Positions 22,498 through 34,705 are shown, counted from the first letter of the stretch. The stretch: DNA of 64,000 nt from Hibiscus mutabilis (GCA_019671005.1 CM033711.1:58639049-58703048), one strand, 5' to 3'. Numbers and translations are program-made. The notes: generated by a model not told the origin, from the sequence alone.

Positions 22498-22686
22498 TTT
22501 CCACCTTGAAAGTTTTGGAATGATATTCCTTTCAGTGAGGCCTATTTCCACCTTGAAAATCTTGGAATGATATTCTTTGCAGCAAGGCTCGTTTCCACCT
22601 TGAAAGTCTTAGAATGATATTATTTGCCGCAAGGATCATTTCCATCTTGAAAGTCTTGGAATGATATTCCCTGTTCATAAGGTCTT
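22498..22686. repeat. Four tandem 47-bp repeats in the 3' UTR of element 3
   Basis: Units begin TTTCCACCTTGAAA at 22498, 22545, 22592 and 22639, a strict 47-bp period, with a few substitutions each. Each unit contains the small inverted repeat GGAATGATATTCC or a variant. Tandem arrays in 3' UTRs are a known habit of Tat/Ogre elements and a proposed source of plant satellite DNA. Confidence 0.85.
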
Positions 22687-23135
22687 GCCCCAATCTACAT
22701 GAAATTCTATGCTTATACAAATGATGTTATTAGAGTCAGAATAATGAAATGCATTAAAATTCATGTTCCTCTTTAAGTCACGTTCAGAGGAACGTTCAAA
22801 AATCTCTTATGCTATATGAATGCAAATCCATAGGTTCCCATTTCAATGTGCCAAAAAAGAAAAGGTTCAAAAGTTCTGGAGATCGAAAGGTGGTCAACAA
22901 GAGGAGGAAAAAAGTGTCCAAACATCAATGACTGAAGCGTTATGAGCCGATCCCTTTACAACTTTTTTCGGATGTCCCTCCTGCCAAGAATTCTTCAAGG
23001 GTCAAACATTCCTGCCTCCGCACATTCAAGCTGCCCTTTACGGGTTTCACCTTGAATCCACCATATTTCCAAGACCCTTTTTGGGTTTTCGTCTTGGATT
23101 CTTTTCTTTTTTTCTTTTTTCTTTTTTTTTCTTTT
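22687..23135 (-). other. Element 3 3' UTR between repeats and pol
   Basis: It includes a stem CCAAGAC...GTCTTGG around 23068-23100 and a plus-strand pyrimidine run (CTTTT repeats) at about 23100-23137. The run is too far from the LTR to serve as the polypurine tract. Confidence 0.45.
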
Positions 23136-24265
23136 TTAAGTGTAATAGCGTTTGACCAAATCTGAATTCATGGGGTTTTCTAGCTCATTCTCGTTCATCT
23201 CAGCCATAATTAGGGCTCCTCCAAAAAATTCCTTGGATACAACATAGGGCCCTTCCCAGTTAGGTGCCCACTTTCCTCGAGAATCTTTTTGGATTGTCAA
23301 CTTCTTTCTTAGAACAAGGTCACCCTCTTGGAATTCTCTCGGGTGAACTTTCTTGTTGTAAGCTCTCATCATTCTCTTTTGGTACATTTGGCCATGGCAA
23401 ATTGCCTTCAGCCTCTTTTCTTCAATTAGGTTCAGCTGATCATAACGTGACTGGACCCATTCCGCCTCATCCAATTTTGCTTCCATCAAAAGACAGAGTG
23501 AAGGAATCTTGACTTTAATTGGTAGTACGGCTTCCATGCTATAGACCAGGGAAAAAGGTGTCGCACTTGTAGATGTCCGTATGGCCATTCGGTAGGCATA
23601 TAGTGTGAATGGCAACTTTTCATGCCAGTCCTTGTAAGTGTCTATCATTTTTTAGATTATTTTCTTGATATTTTTGTTAGTAGCTTCTACAGCCCCATTC
23701 ATCTTCGAACGGTAAGTCACTGAATTATGATCCTTAATTTGGAATTTCTCACAAATTACAGCTATCATCTTGTTGTTCAAATTTGAAGCATTGCCAGTGA
23801 TAATGCTCTCGGGCAGTCCATAACGGCAGATAATCTCCCTCTTGAGGAACTTACAAATGGTGGATCTGGTGACATTTGCATAGGATGCCACCTCAACCCA
23901 TTTGGTGAAGTAGTCGATGGCCACCAAAATAAATCTATGTCCATTGGAGGCTTTAGGGTAAATTTGTCCAATCATGTCTATGCCCTATCTCGAGAAAGGC
24001 CACGGTGAGGTCATCACATGAAGAGATTATGGTGGAGCATGTATCTTATCAGAATAGATTTGACATTTATGGCATTTTCGAGCATAATTGATGCAGTCCT
24101 CTCCATAGTACACCAGTAATAGCCCAGTCGCATGATTCTCCTAGCCATGGCAAACCCACTAGGATAAGTCGCGCGCACTCCTTCATGAACTTCCTCAAGA
24201 ATCAATTGGGCCTCTTTGGCGCCTACACATCTCAACAGAACCTGATCACGGCTCTTTTTATACAA
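23136..24265 (-). pseudogene. pol: Element 3 integrase, catalytic Asp replaced
   Basis: From right to left: a zinc-binding region at 24014-24265 (EVHEGV, RLGYYW), in which the second His motif is lost (SGFAMARR); the DDE core at 23652-23975; and the C-terminal domain at 23136-23648 with LPFTLYAYR, FQEGDLVLRK and GPYVVSKEF. The first Asp (AIDYFTKW) and the Glu (GAVEATNKN) are present. The second Asp position reads IITGNASN, Gly at codon 23795-23793, where the lineage has Asp, so the enzyme would be inactive. Stops separate the pieces. Confidence 0.85.
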
Positions 24266-25087
24266 GGTTTCTCATACCCTACAGCCATTCTTCGAAGGGT
24301 TCTTTTGTCATTCTCTGTTGCTTGAGCTGGATACTCTTGAAACTTGATGTACTGTGGTACGTCATGGTACCATGGGAGACCATCCTCCTCCCCCTCTACA
24401 TTGTAACAATGCGCAGGCAGTTCTGAAACCTGGATTTGTATTGGCATCTTTTTTGCATCTTCACTTGCTCTAAAGGCTGCTGACAACATGGCCAACGCAT
24501 CTGCCATTTGATTTTTTCCCTCGGGAGGTAGCTGAAGGTGACTTCCTCAAATTCTTTGATCAATTCAAGAACTAGCTTCTGATCTCAATTAATTTTGAAT
24601 CATTTGTCTCCTATTCTCCACGAATTTGATAGATGACCAGGGCCGAGTCCTCGTAGACTTTGAGGACCCTGATCTTCTTCTCTATGGCCGCGCGTAATCC
24701 TATGATGTAGGCCTCATACTCTGCCATATTGTTGGTGCAGAAAAACTTCAGGTGGCTAGTGCATGGGTAATGATCACCCTTTGGGGAAACCAGGACTGCC
24801 CCAATACCATGGCCCAAGGCATTAGAAGCTCCATCAAAATTAAGAATCCATGGGTTATCTTCAGCTGTAATACACATCAAGTGTTCATCAGGGAAGTCAA
24901 ACTCTAAAGCTTCATAATCGCCTAAGGTGCGGTTTACCAGAAAGTCAGCTATGGCACTTCCTTTTACTACCTTTTGACTGACGTATTGGATGTCAAATTC
25001 TGTTAGCAGCATTTGCCAGTGAGCAACTCTTCCTGATAAATTCGGTGCTTCCATCATAAATTTTGATGGATCGATCTTAGATATCAA
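24266..25087 (-). pseudogene. pol: Element 3 second RNase H (archaeal-type) and linker
   Basis: The segment 24611-25087 reads WILNFDGASNALGHGIGAVL, then NNMAEYEAYIIGLRAAIE and VYEDSALVIYQIRGE. This is the extra RNase H-like domain that Tat elements carry between RNase H and integrase. The Asp of FDGAS and the Glu of MAEYEA are visible; the third site reads YEDS where related proteins have a GDS. The linker to the left (24232-24507) includes ADALAMLSAA, the end of the domain, with a frame break near 24510-24610. Confidence 0.82.
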
Positions 25088-26135
25088 CCATGTGGTATGG
25101 TATAAAAGGTACTGCTTGAGCCTTTTTGATGCCCAAACTTTTCAATCTGGAGATCCTTGATTCATAATCTGTGAATTTTTTGCTTAGGTAATAGATTATC
25201 CTTTCTTTTCGACCCGTCTCATCATGCTGCCCTAACACGTATCCCAATGAATTCTTCTGCATGGTCAAATATAGGATTAAGGGCCTTCCTGGGACTAGTG
25301 GCACTAATACCAGTGGATTCATCAACTGTTTCTTAATTTGCTCAAAATCTATTTGGCACTCTTCATTCCACCCTTCGAGATTTTCCTTCTTGAGTAGTCT
25401 GAACACTGGACTGCATTTTTCCGTCAGTTGGGAGATGAATTTGGCAATATAATTGAGCCTGCCTAAGAAACCCCAGACCTTTTTTTGCGTTTGCGGAGGA
25501 GGAAGCTGTTGTATTGCTTTTACTTTGTCAGGGTCTACTTCTATCCTTCTCTCGCTTACTACGAAGCCTAAAAGTTTTCCTGAAGTTACTCCAAATGTGT
25601 ATTTGGCGGGATTGAGCTTCAATTGGAACTTTCTCAACCTCTTGAAAAGCTTTTCCAAGTTCAAGATGTGTTTCTCCTCTGTTCGGGACTTGGCAATCAT
25701 GTCATCTACATATACCTCAATTTCCTGATGAATCATATCGTGGAACAAGTTCACCATGGTTCTCTGATAAGTTGCCCCGACATTCTTTAATCCGAACGGC
25801 ATCACCTTGTAGCAGAAAGTGCCCCCATTGTGTTACAAATGTGGTTTTCTCCATGTCCACAGGGTACATCTTAATTTGGTTGTAGCCCGAGAAGCGTCCA
25901 TGAATGAAAACAATGAATGTCCCGCAGTATTGTCTACTAAAGTGTCAATGTGTGGGAACAGGAAATTATCCTTCGGGCTTGCACGATTTAGGTCCCTATA
26001 GTCGACACACATACGAACCTTTCCATCCTTCTTCGGGACTGGCACAATGTTAGCCACCCATTCCGGGTACCAAGCTTCTTGCAAGAAACCGGCATCATAC
26101 TGCTTTTTCACCTCATCCTTAATCTTCAAAAACAT
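25077..26135 (-). pseudogene. pol: Element 3 reverse transcriptase and first RNase H
   Basis: RT begins at about 26135: VPVPKKDGKVRMCVDYRDLN, KDNFLFPHID, then after a frameshift near 25820 MMPFGLKNVGATYQR, an intact IEVYVDDMIAKS catalytic loop, and GFLGRLNYIAKFI. The first RNase H (about 25100-25290) is weak: LYLTMQKNSLGYVLGQ lacks the usual first Asp, which is common in Tat elements where a second RNase H is present. The frame stops at 25077 and the second RNase H continues in another frame. Confidence 0.88.
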
Positions 26136-27137
26136 GTCTATCTTTATTCTTCATAATTTTTGTTGCATGGGTCGGCACCCTGGCTTTATCGGCAGGCGAT
26201 GAACCACGATGTTTGTATCCAAACCTGGCATGTCCTGGTATGACCAGGCAAACACGTCTTTAAAATTGTGCAAGAGCTTGATCAAACTCTATCGAGTTCG
26301 TGCAGTGATCGTAGTGCCAATCTTCACTTTGCACAATTCCTCTTCGGTTTTGAGGATTACAATTTCTAGCCGCTCTTTGTGGGGAACAATCTGCCTCTCC
26401 TCACTTTTCATCAGTCGGAGTATATCCTCTGAAATGTTCCCCCCTCTCAACATCAAGATCTCCAAATCCTTCTAGGCATATGGGATGTTCTAAATTAACT
26501 TGTGATTCAGGCTCAATATCACTTATGTCATTGATATCTGGAGACCTGTAAAGAATGGGAATATATCGACATTTGGGCAAGAGAAGAAAAGGAAAAAAAG
26601 AATCAAATGTTTTGTTCTTTGATGCACAAGGTTTGAAAACAAAAATGCATTTTATTGAAATGGGAACCATGTGGATTTAACATATGCCATTTATATATGT
26701 GATCCCCTACTATTTTTCGGGATAAGAACATGGGGTTAGTTTTGAAAATTACTCTGAAAGTGACTTAAAAACTACAGGAAGTTCTTCTGCAGTCCAATTA
26801 TTAAGCTCGTCACATGGGTGAATCATTGACAGATATATGCCCTATTCTCCTCGTTCTTTCAATATCGCATTAATGCTCATCTTGCCAAACATATCTGCAA
26901 TTTCATCCACATTCTTCTCATCCTGAGTTAAGCCAGGATTCACAAACCCCCTGATGTAAAGGTAAAATTAAAGGGTGGAAATGTCATTGGATCCCATACG
27001 ACATCCTCCCCTTTGAATCTTCTCTTTCTTTTTTCTTGATTCTTCATTATGGTGGCTCTTTTCTGGGCCACATTGGGCTTAAATCCCAATCCAAATTTGT
27101 CCTTCTTCTCATCATTAGTCACCGGGTACAGCCTACC
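26136..27137 (-). pseudogene. pol: Element 3 protease-RT spacer
   Basis: Broken minus-strand frames carry acidic, low-conservation sequence such as SDINDISDIEPESQV and ECNLEHPICLEG-like segments (26401-26670), and a basic segment at 26940-27122. This is the usual long spacer between Tat protease and RT. No enzymatic motif is seen. Confidence 0.55.
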
Positions 27138-28423
27138 TTAGTGATATTTCCCAAATCCTTTGCCTACTTCAGCATCTTTTTCTAAAGTTTCTCTCACTTG
27201 CATTTTCGTACACTTGGACAAGCCTGGCCTTCGAATCCTGCTCCCCTCAGCAACAAAAGTCACACCCACGAGTTCTAATGACCTGAAGGAACATTCCAAT
27301 GCCCCTGCATCAACCTCGATATAAGGGGTTTCGGCCGTCACCGAGGCAATGATGTCTTCTTCTGCACCAACAGTTATCAACTGCCCTTCGACCATGAATT
27401 TTAACTTTTAGTGTAACGTGGACGGGACTGCTCCGGCGGTATGAATCCAGGGATGCCCTAGGAGGCAACTATAGGTTGGTCGAATGTCCATTACCATGAA
27501 GTCAACCTCAAATGTAGACGGCCTAATCTGTAGGGGGATTTCTATATTTCCCAACACCTCTCTTTGCGTACCATCGAATGCTCAGACCGTGTTTCGATAA
27601 TCTTTTATATGTGACTCATCCATCGGTAGTTTCTTCAATGTAGCTATAGGCAGAACATTTAAAGCCAAACTGTTGTCTATAAGGACCCCTGGCAGCATGT
27701 GTCCTTTGCAACGAGTAGTAATGTGAAGATCTTTGCATGAGCCCCTTCCTCCCTCTAGGATCTCCTCATCACTAAAAGAGATGAAATTATCAATAGCGAT
27801 GTTTCCCACCAACCTATCCAACTTGTCCGTGGTTATTTACTTTGGTACAAAGGTTTGGTTGAGAACCTTGAGTAATGTTTCATGATGCCCTTCTGAACTT
27901 AGCAATAGTGATAATATTGATATACGTGCTTGGAGCTTATACAGCTATTCCACTACACTATATTCACTATGCTTAAGAATCTTAAGAAATTCATGTGCCT
28001 CAGATTCTTTCACATGTTCCAGTATCTCGTCCGGGCGATCTTTATAAAAGTATTTTTTCTTTGAGCAGCATGTCGATCTTCCCCAACTGGTGGTACATAA
28101 TATCTCCCACTTCTTGTAAAATGGCCCACTTCAGTAATCATTCCTTCCTTGGCCTTAGTGTGCCCTGGGCCTTCTGATGTCATTGTGGTGCATGCGTAAT
28201 TCAAAGGTACTCTTTTACTATCATCGTAGGGAAAGGGTGTTGGTGCTCTTATCACCGATCGCGGGGTTGCCTTATTTGTTCCTTCGCCAGCTTTCACCTT
28301 GGTTCTAATGAACAAGGGCTTAATCTCAGCAAGACTCCTCATTAGAGATTCATCTAACACACATATTTCAGGTACATCACTCGTACCCTTCCTTATGAAC
28401 AATTCTACTTCACTGCTATTCAT
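27138..28423 (-). pseudogene. pol: Element 3 aspartic protease region
   Basis: The retropepsin-like core at 27582-27821 reads MLPGVLIDNSLALNVLP; Tat proteases normally have DNGSALN here, so the Gly of the catalytic triplet is Ser. Downstream, SCLLGHPWIHTAGAVPSTLH at about 27420-27470 is the second conserved motif of the fold. The upstream segment 28010-28423 (SEVELFIRKG, VPEICVLDESLM) links gag to protease. Stops occur near 27581, 27410 and 28010. Confidence 0.75.
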
Positions 28424-28786
28424 CTTGTTCTAAACCAGCTGCCTGAATTCTGAACACCATTGAATTCCATGACCCTCCTTCCCATGATACTTGCAATAGG
28501 GCCCATTTCCTGAGTTTTGTGCCTCAACATTCTCGGCCAACATTCTAGCTTTCTTTATTTTTGAATACACCCATCATAGTGGGGTTATAACATCGCCCAC
28601 TCGTGTCTTCATCTGCTTACCTTCCTCCTTCCATACGGCATTCACCCATGTACCTTGATGGTTGGAAAGAGGTTTTTCTTTAACCTCCACGGCTTCGAAT
28701 GACAACATTTTTGTTTTCTGCAGATTCTCCACTACCTTCTTAAAAGCTATGCAATTCTCAATTGTATGTCCTGTGATTCCGGCATG
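28424..28786 (-). pseudogene. gag: Element 3 gag, C-terminal fragment with zinc-knuckle-like motif
   Basis: The minus-strand reading contains HAGITGHTIENCIAFKK and CKYHGKEGHGIQWCSEFR, the Cys/His pattern typical of Tat gag-protease junctions. The frame is cut by element A between 28791 and 40559. Confidence 0.75.
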
Positions 28787-28791
28787 GTATT
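28787..28791. other. Target-site duplication of element A, left copy
   Basis: GTATT, repeated exactly at 40559-40563. Confidence 0.92.
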
Positions 28792-29002
28792 TGATAAGTG
28801 TTCAAAAGTACTATTTTTCTTACCCTTTTTAGTCATATTATTGTTAGACTTAGGCTCATATTAGTTGCATAGTTAGCCATTCATGCATTAATCCATGTTT
28901 CCTTCCATCGTTGAGCTTGATTACATAACTTGGTAGTTTTTGTGGAAAAGATGCTGCTTTGGTGTGCTTTGTGTGTGTATGTGCAGGATCACTTGCCAAA
29001 GC

Positions 29003-29100
29003 AATGCCGAGCTAGTTACCAGGGCAATGCATGAAGGAGACGCCGAGCTAGTTGCCAGGGCAATGCATGAAGGAGACGCCGAGCCAGTTGCCATGGCAAT
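29003..29100 (+). repeat. 36-bp tandem repeats in the Athila-like LTRs
   Basis: About two and a half copies of a 36-bp unit contain GTTGCCAGGGCAATGCATGA then AGGAGACGCCGAGCTA. The array is in all four LTRs (also near 39207-39304, 51563-51660 and 59571-59668). 36 is a multiple of three, so a short plus-strand ORF stays open through it (AELVARAMHEGD). Confidence 0.85.
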
Positions 29101-29342
29101 TGTCGACAAGAGCAAAGGTGATATGGTAGTCGAAATTGATGACTAGACAAGCCCAAGATGACGTGGAGCAAACCCCAAACCCAAAGGAATTTGATTGCCA
29201 TGCAGAGATTAAAGAAGAATTAAATTCCAAGAAGATAGGAGAAGTTCTAGTAAGAATACAATTATAATAAAGAATTATATTCTTTAAAGATAATTTAATT
29301 CCAACTTAAACTCCTCCTCAAAGAAGGACTTTGGCCTAGCCC

Positions 29343-29350
29343 TATAAATA
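29343..29350 (+). promoter_or_regulatory. LTR TATA box (element A)
   Basis: TATAAATA. The copy at 39547-39554 is identical; in element B the 3' LTR keeps it and the 5' LTR reads TGTAAATA. Confidence 0.7.
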
Positions 29351-30360
29351 AGATGGAGATTTCGACAAGATGTAGAGAGAGCAATAGGGGAAATTTCAAC
29401 AAGTCTAAGGAGGGCAAGAGGAGAGAATTTTCGACAAGCATCTAGGGCAAGGAGGATTTCGACAAGCCTCCTCCTTCATCCTTTTCTTTCTTGTTCGATT
29501 GGGTTCATGCTAGGGATTGTTTATCTTGTGTTTCTTTGGAACCTAGCCATGAACTAAATCTACTTGGCTATGGTTATTGTGTTTTGTGGTTGTGAGAAAC
29601 TATTGGTTTTTGTTTAGGTAATAAGAGTTTGCACTTTTCTATTTCAAGGTTTATTCATTCTTGGTTCTTATTCTTGTTTGCGAGTGAATTGGGAGAGGAT
29701 CTCGTGATTTCATCTATTTATCCAATATCGGGAGAGTTAGATTCAAGAAACGAATGAATATGATCTTTATTCAATCTATTGATGGTGAAGATTAATCTGG
29801 CTTAGGAATAAGTTAAGGATTTCAACGGCTAAGAGGAGCGCAAGATTGGTTGTTGTTCACCCTTGATTCACGCAGGGATGTATTATCAAGGCATGCACAA
29901 GTAGCTAGAGTTTCGACTTAGGGATAAGAAGAAACCATTGAAGAACGCTCTGCCGAACCTTGAAGGTTGCTGCCCAGACACCCAAGTAGTTTCCCAACTA
30001 GTTGCCCAGGAGACCGTCGATTAGTTGCCAAGGTAACCCCGCAGTACAAGTTGCCACGGCAACTGAGTTGCCCGTGTACTCTTTTACCAAAACGATCCAA
30101 TCGGCTATCACACCTCAACTCACGATAACTTGGCCTATCTCTCTCTCAATTGATCTCATCTATTCATTTACTTTATTGCTTCTAGATTAGTTATTAGTTA
30201 AACTCCTATAATCCTTTATTTGTGTTTTTACTTTTTACAGTGCAAGAGACTAGATTCTTGAAGTGGCACCAATCCCTGTGGAGACGATACCTTTTATACT
30301 ATAACTTGCAACGTGTATACTTGCACATTTGCTTAGCACTTATTACGCACAACAAGTTTT

Positions 30361-30378
30361 TGGCGCCGTTGCAGAGGA
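30361..30378 (+). other. Primer binding site, tRNA-Asp type
   Basis: TGGCGCCGTTGC starts six bases after the LTR, as in Athila elements. The following bases are changed (AGAGGATT) from the element B version (CGGGGATT). Confidence 0.8.
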
Positions 30379-30476
30379 TTGACAATAGCGACTTTGTTTT
30401 TATTTTCTTGTGCTTTCTTTTTACTTTTCTTGTTTAAGATTCATAGGGATAACAAACTTTGGTTTTGCATTGGTAT

Positions 30477-32393
30477 ATGACCAGGGCGAGACCGACTTCA
30501 CCAGAATATCCCTTTGATCCAGAAATCGAACGAACCTTACAAAGACATAGACGAAGGATAAGAGAAGCAATGGCAAATCAAGACGGCAATATGAATCAAG
30601 ATGTTTGAGCAGGAGAAGGAGTGATTCTTGCACGAAACAGAACTATTCGAGACTATCTTGAAGAAGATCTTGATGGACTTAACCCAGGAGTTGTCGCACC
30701 TGAAATTGAAGCCGACCACTTTGAGTTGAAACCAGTAATGTTTAATATGATCAACACAATAGGTCAATTTGGCGGCTCAGCAACTGAAGATGCACGGCAA
30801 CATCTGAAATCTTTCATCGAGATTTGTAACTCGTTCAAGATACACAGAGTCACCCCCGATGTCTTACGATTAAGATTATTCCCCTATTCACTGAGGGATA
30901 GGGCGAAAGCATGGTTGAATAGCATTCATGCCGGATCCATAGCATCTTGGACTGATCTTTGTCGTGATTTCCTTGCTAGATTTAATCCTACAAATTTGAC
31001 TGATAAGCTTCGTAATGACATTACTTCTTTTCGGCAGGTAGATGATGAATCCATGTACGAGGCTTGGGAGCGATATAGAGAACTTCTACACAAATGCCCC
31101 CTACATGGATTCCCGATGTGGACTCAAGTAACAATGTTTTACAACGCTGTGAATACACCAACAAGGATGATGCTAGATGCCTCGGCAAACGGCATACTCC
31201 TAGATAAGTCACCGGAGGAAGCAATGCAAATTTTAAATAGGCTGGCCAAGAATGACTATCAATTCCCATCTACTAGAAGAGGATGAGTTAGACGCCAAGC
31301 CACAATACATGAACTAGGATCATCAGATTCAATTTCGGCACAATTGGCCACTTTAACCAAGATGGTCCAGAACATGCAAAAACCAAACAACACACATGAA
31401 GTCAAGGTAATGGATTCTTTTTGTGAGTTATGTGGTGATAACCATAATTCTTTTGAATGTATGCGAATCTGAATCCGGCTTCTATGTGGGAATTACAATC
31501 GAGCAACAACGTGATGTCCAATACATACAATCCAGCTTGGAAGAAGCACCCAAATTTTTCATGGAGTAATCCCAACAATGCTCTAAACCAGAACAATCGA
31601 AATGCACAAGCATCGGGTTCCAAAGAGAATATGCCACGGCAACATGATGCCGCAGAAACGACCGACAACATCTAGTTCTTTGGAAAATTCTCTAAATGCT
31701 TTTATGATGAAAACTGAATCTTATATGGCTGAGAATAGTAACTTCATAAAAAGAACTGATGCTTTTATTAACAGGACCGAGATGAGATTGCAAAACCAAG
31801 AGGCGGCAATCAAATCATTGGAAAATCAAGTCGGACAGTTTGCTCAAAATCTGAATACTAGACCGCAAGGAGGTTTACCTAGCGATATTGAAGTCGCAAG
31901 AGGAACTGGCCATGAGCAGTGTAAGGCGATCACCACTAGAAGTGGCCAACAACTTAGAGAGGTTCAAACCCGCTCATCAAACAAAACTCCACAAAAAGAT
32001 CAAGATGAACCTAGCGGCAAAGCCTCAGATGCTGAACCAGGAATTGCCACGGCAACCGGCAATAAGCATGCCTCGGCAACCGACGATAAAGACGCCTCGG
32101 CAACTTGCGATAAGCATGCCTCGGCAGCCCCAGTTGATAATGCCTCGGCAACTCCAGATGTCCCGGCAATGCCGTCAATCAAGTTTCAAACCAATGAAAG
32201 GATCGAAGATATCCGACTTCCACCACCATTCCCACCAAGGTTGAAGCGACAAAAGCAAGAATACCAATTCAAGAAGTTTCCTGATATCCTAAAGCAAGTC
32301 CACATCAACTTGCCACTGGTGGAAGCAATTAAACAAATGCCAAACTTTGCCAAGTTTCTTAAAGACATTGTGTCCAAGAGAACAAGGCTATGA
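30477..32393 (+). pseudogene. gag: Element A gag
   Basis: The ATG at 30477 opens MTRARPTSPEYPFDPEIERT, and the frame meets TGA at 30606-30608. The capsid domain at 30621-31283 is well preserved (VMFNMINTIGQFGG, LRLRLFPYSLRDRAKAWLNS, SWTDLCRDFLARF), ending at TGA 31284-31286. A short Cys/His motif (CELCGDNHNSFEC) is at about 31420-31460. The frame is disturbed at about 31465-31640 and recovers for the C-terminal half, which is Ala/Ser/Thr-rich with repeated DASAT/HASAT units at 32040-32170. A TGA at 32391-32393 separates it from protease. Element B lacks the C-terminal half. Confidence 0.88.
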
Positions 32394-33056
32394 GAGTTTG
32401 AAACAGTTGCCGCAACAGAGGGATGCATGGCAATGTTGCACAATCGTATGCCACCTAAGTTGAAGGATCCCGAAAGTTTCACAATACCATGTTCCATTGG
32501 AAATCACTATGTCGGGAAAGCATTATGCGACCTTGGGGCTAGCAAAAACTTGATGCCTAAATCAGTTTTCCAGAAGCTAGGAATCGGGAAGGCAAGACCT
32601 ACAACAGTTATGCTACAGCTAGCCGACAGATCCTATGTGCATCCAGAGGGAAAAATCGAGGACATACTAGTAAAAGTTGATAAATTTATTTTTCCCGCTG
32701 ACTTTATTGTTTTGGATTGTGAAGCAGATGGGCATGCACCCATCATTCTCGGGAGACCATTCCTAGCAACAGGGAGAACCTTGATCGACGTTGAAAAAGG
32801 AGAACTCACAATGAGGGTGAATGACCAGCAGGTCAAACTAAATGTGTTCCAAACACTAAGGCATGCCGATGATCCAGAAGAATGCCAACTTCTTCACGCC
32901 ACGGCAGAGTTTAACTTTGATGAGGAATTTAGTTGCCTCGGCAACTACATTGCCGATCAAGAGGAACCTGAGGAGTATGAAGAACCGGTCGATGAGGAAC
33001 AACAAGAAGAGGCAAATTGGCTAGTCAACCGACCAGGTACATCTTTGAACCACTAG
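32394..33056 (+). pseudogene. pol: Element A aspartic protease
   Basis: The Athila-type retropepsin site reads KALCDLGASKNLMPKSVF; DLGAS is normal for this lineage, so the catalytic Asp is kept. ILGRPFLATGRTLIDV at about 32745-32790 is the second conserved motif. An acidic Glu-rich spacer (EEPEEYEEPVDEEQQEE) leads into RT. A one-base deletion near 33041 relative to element B shifts the frame, which then stops at 33056. Confidence 0.88.
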
Positions 33057-34700
33057 ATTACTCAGGTAAGGAAGGTAAACTCGAAAAACCCTCTATTGAA
33101 CAACCACCGATTCTTGAGTTGAAACAATTACCGGAGCAACTAAAATATGCATACTTAGGAACCGATAATACATTGCCTGTAATTATTTCTTCTAAGTTAC
33201 AGCCTGAGCAGGAAAAGAAGCTGATCAAGATGTTGAAGCTACACAAAAAGGCAATAGGGTGGACAATTGCCGACTTGAAGGGAATTAGCCCGGCAGTATG
33301 CATGCACAAGATCTTGTTGGAAGATGATCACAAACCTTCAATTGAGGCCCAGAGGAGACTGAATCATGCCATGAAAGGGGTTGTAATGAAATAAATCATC
33401 AAGTAGCTTGACGCCGGCATTATATACCCTATCTCTGATAGTACGTGGGTAAGTTCGGTACAATGTGTACCAAAAAAGGGAGGTATAACAGTGGTAAGCA
33501 ATGAAAATAATGAACTCATTCCAACCAGGACAGTGACCGGTTGGAGGGTTTGTATGGATTATCGAAAGCTAAACAAAGCCACTAGGAAAGATCACTTCCC
33601 ATTACCCTTTACTGATCAAATGCTTGACCGTCTTGCAGGTAAACCCTTTTATTGTTTTCTTGATGGTTATTCAGGTTACAATCAGATTGCCATAGCACCA
33701 GAAGATCAAGAAAAGACAACCTTCACATGCCCATACGGTACTTATGCCTTCCGAAGGATGCCGTTCGGATTGTGTAACGCCCCGGCAACCTTCCAAAGAT
33801 GCATGATGGCACTCTTTTCAGACATGGTCGAAGACTTCCTTGAGATCTTCATGGATGATTTTTCGGTTTTTGGTAATGACTTCGACGGCTGTCTCGGCAA
33901 TTTAGAGAGGGTGTTAGCAAGATGTGAAGAAACAAATTTAGTCCTGATTGGGAGAAATGCCATTTTATGGTAGATGAAGGAATAGTGCTCGGCCACAAGA
34001 TTTCATCCAAGGGAATTGAAGTAGACAAAGCCAAGGTGGACGTGATCGAGAGATTACCCCCACCAAGTTCGGTTAAAGGAATTTGAAGTTTTCTCGGACA
34101 TGTAGGTTTTTACAGGAGGTTCATTCATAATTTTTCTAAAATCACTAAACCCTTGTGTAATCTGCTTCAACAGGATAAAGTCTTCGATTTTGATGATTCT
34201 TGCACCCAAGCATTCGAAAACCTAAAGAAAAAGCTTGCCTCGGCACCCATTGTCATTCCACCAGATTGGACGCTACCTTTTGAGCTCATGTGTGATGCAA
34301 GTGATTTCGCGGTAGGAGCAGTCCTAGGCCAACGCACAGGTAAGACCTTCCATGTGATATACTACGCTAGTAAAACTCTTAATGGTGCGGAAGTGAATTA
34401 CACAACAACGGAGAAAGAGTTACTAGATGTAGTTTTCGCATTTGACAAGTTTCGATCCTATTTAATTGGTACAAAGGTAATTGTTCATACGGACCATTCG
34501 GCAATCAAATACTTATTTGCTAAAAAGGATGCTAAACCTCGTTTGATTCATTGGATATTACTTTTACAAGAATTTGATATTGAAATTAAGGACATGAAAG
34601 GAACAGAAAATCAAGTGGCCGATCACTTATCACGTTTGGAACGCAATAGGGAGGAGGACGCGGATCTAGAGATATGCGATGCATTCCCAGATGAACAAAT
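33017..34700 (+). pseudogene. pol: Element A reverse transcriptase and RNase H
   Basis: RT shows VQCVPKKGG, WRVCMDYRKLNKAT, FCFLDGYSGYNQI-like and RMPFGLCNAPATFQR motifs and an intact LEIFMDDFSVFG catalytic loop, then LGHKISSKGIEVD. RNase H spans about 34200-34640 (MCDASDFAVGAVLGQ, TTTEKELLDVVFAFDKF, IVHTDHSAIKYL, VADHLSRL). Breaks: TAA near 33392 and TAG near 33404, where element B has GAA and TGG; a one-base deletion near 33946; TGA near 34085, where B has CGA. From 34153 the frame is open through RNase H into integrase. Confidence 0.92.
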
Positions 34701-34705
34701 TTTAG

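Larger units (their letters stand above)
28792..30354 (+). repeat. Element A 5' LTR
   Basis: 1563 bp, with a TATA box at 29343-29350 and the 36-bp repeats and TTGCC/GGCAA palindromes listed separately. The ORF 28940-29146 lies upstream of the TATA box and recurs in the other LTRs, so I do not call it a gene. Confidence 0.95.

Noticed and set aside
22498..22686. CRISPR-like spaced repeats
   Set aside because: The repeats are contiguous, with no unique spacers, and lie in the 3' UTR of a plant retrotransposon.
23100..23137. Long pyrimidine run (purine-rich on the minus strand) as the element 3 polypurine tract
   Set aside because: It is 1.4 kb from the LTR. The tract at 21649-21663 directly abuts the LTR and fits better.
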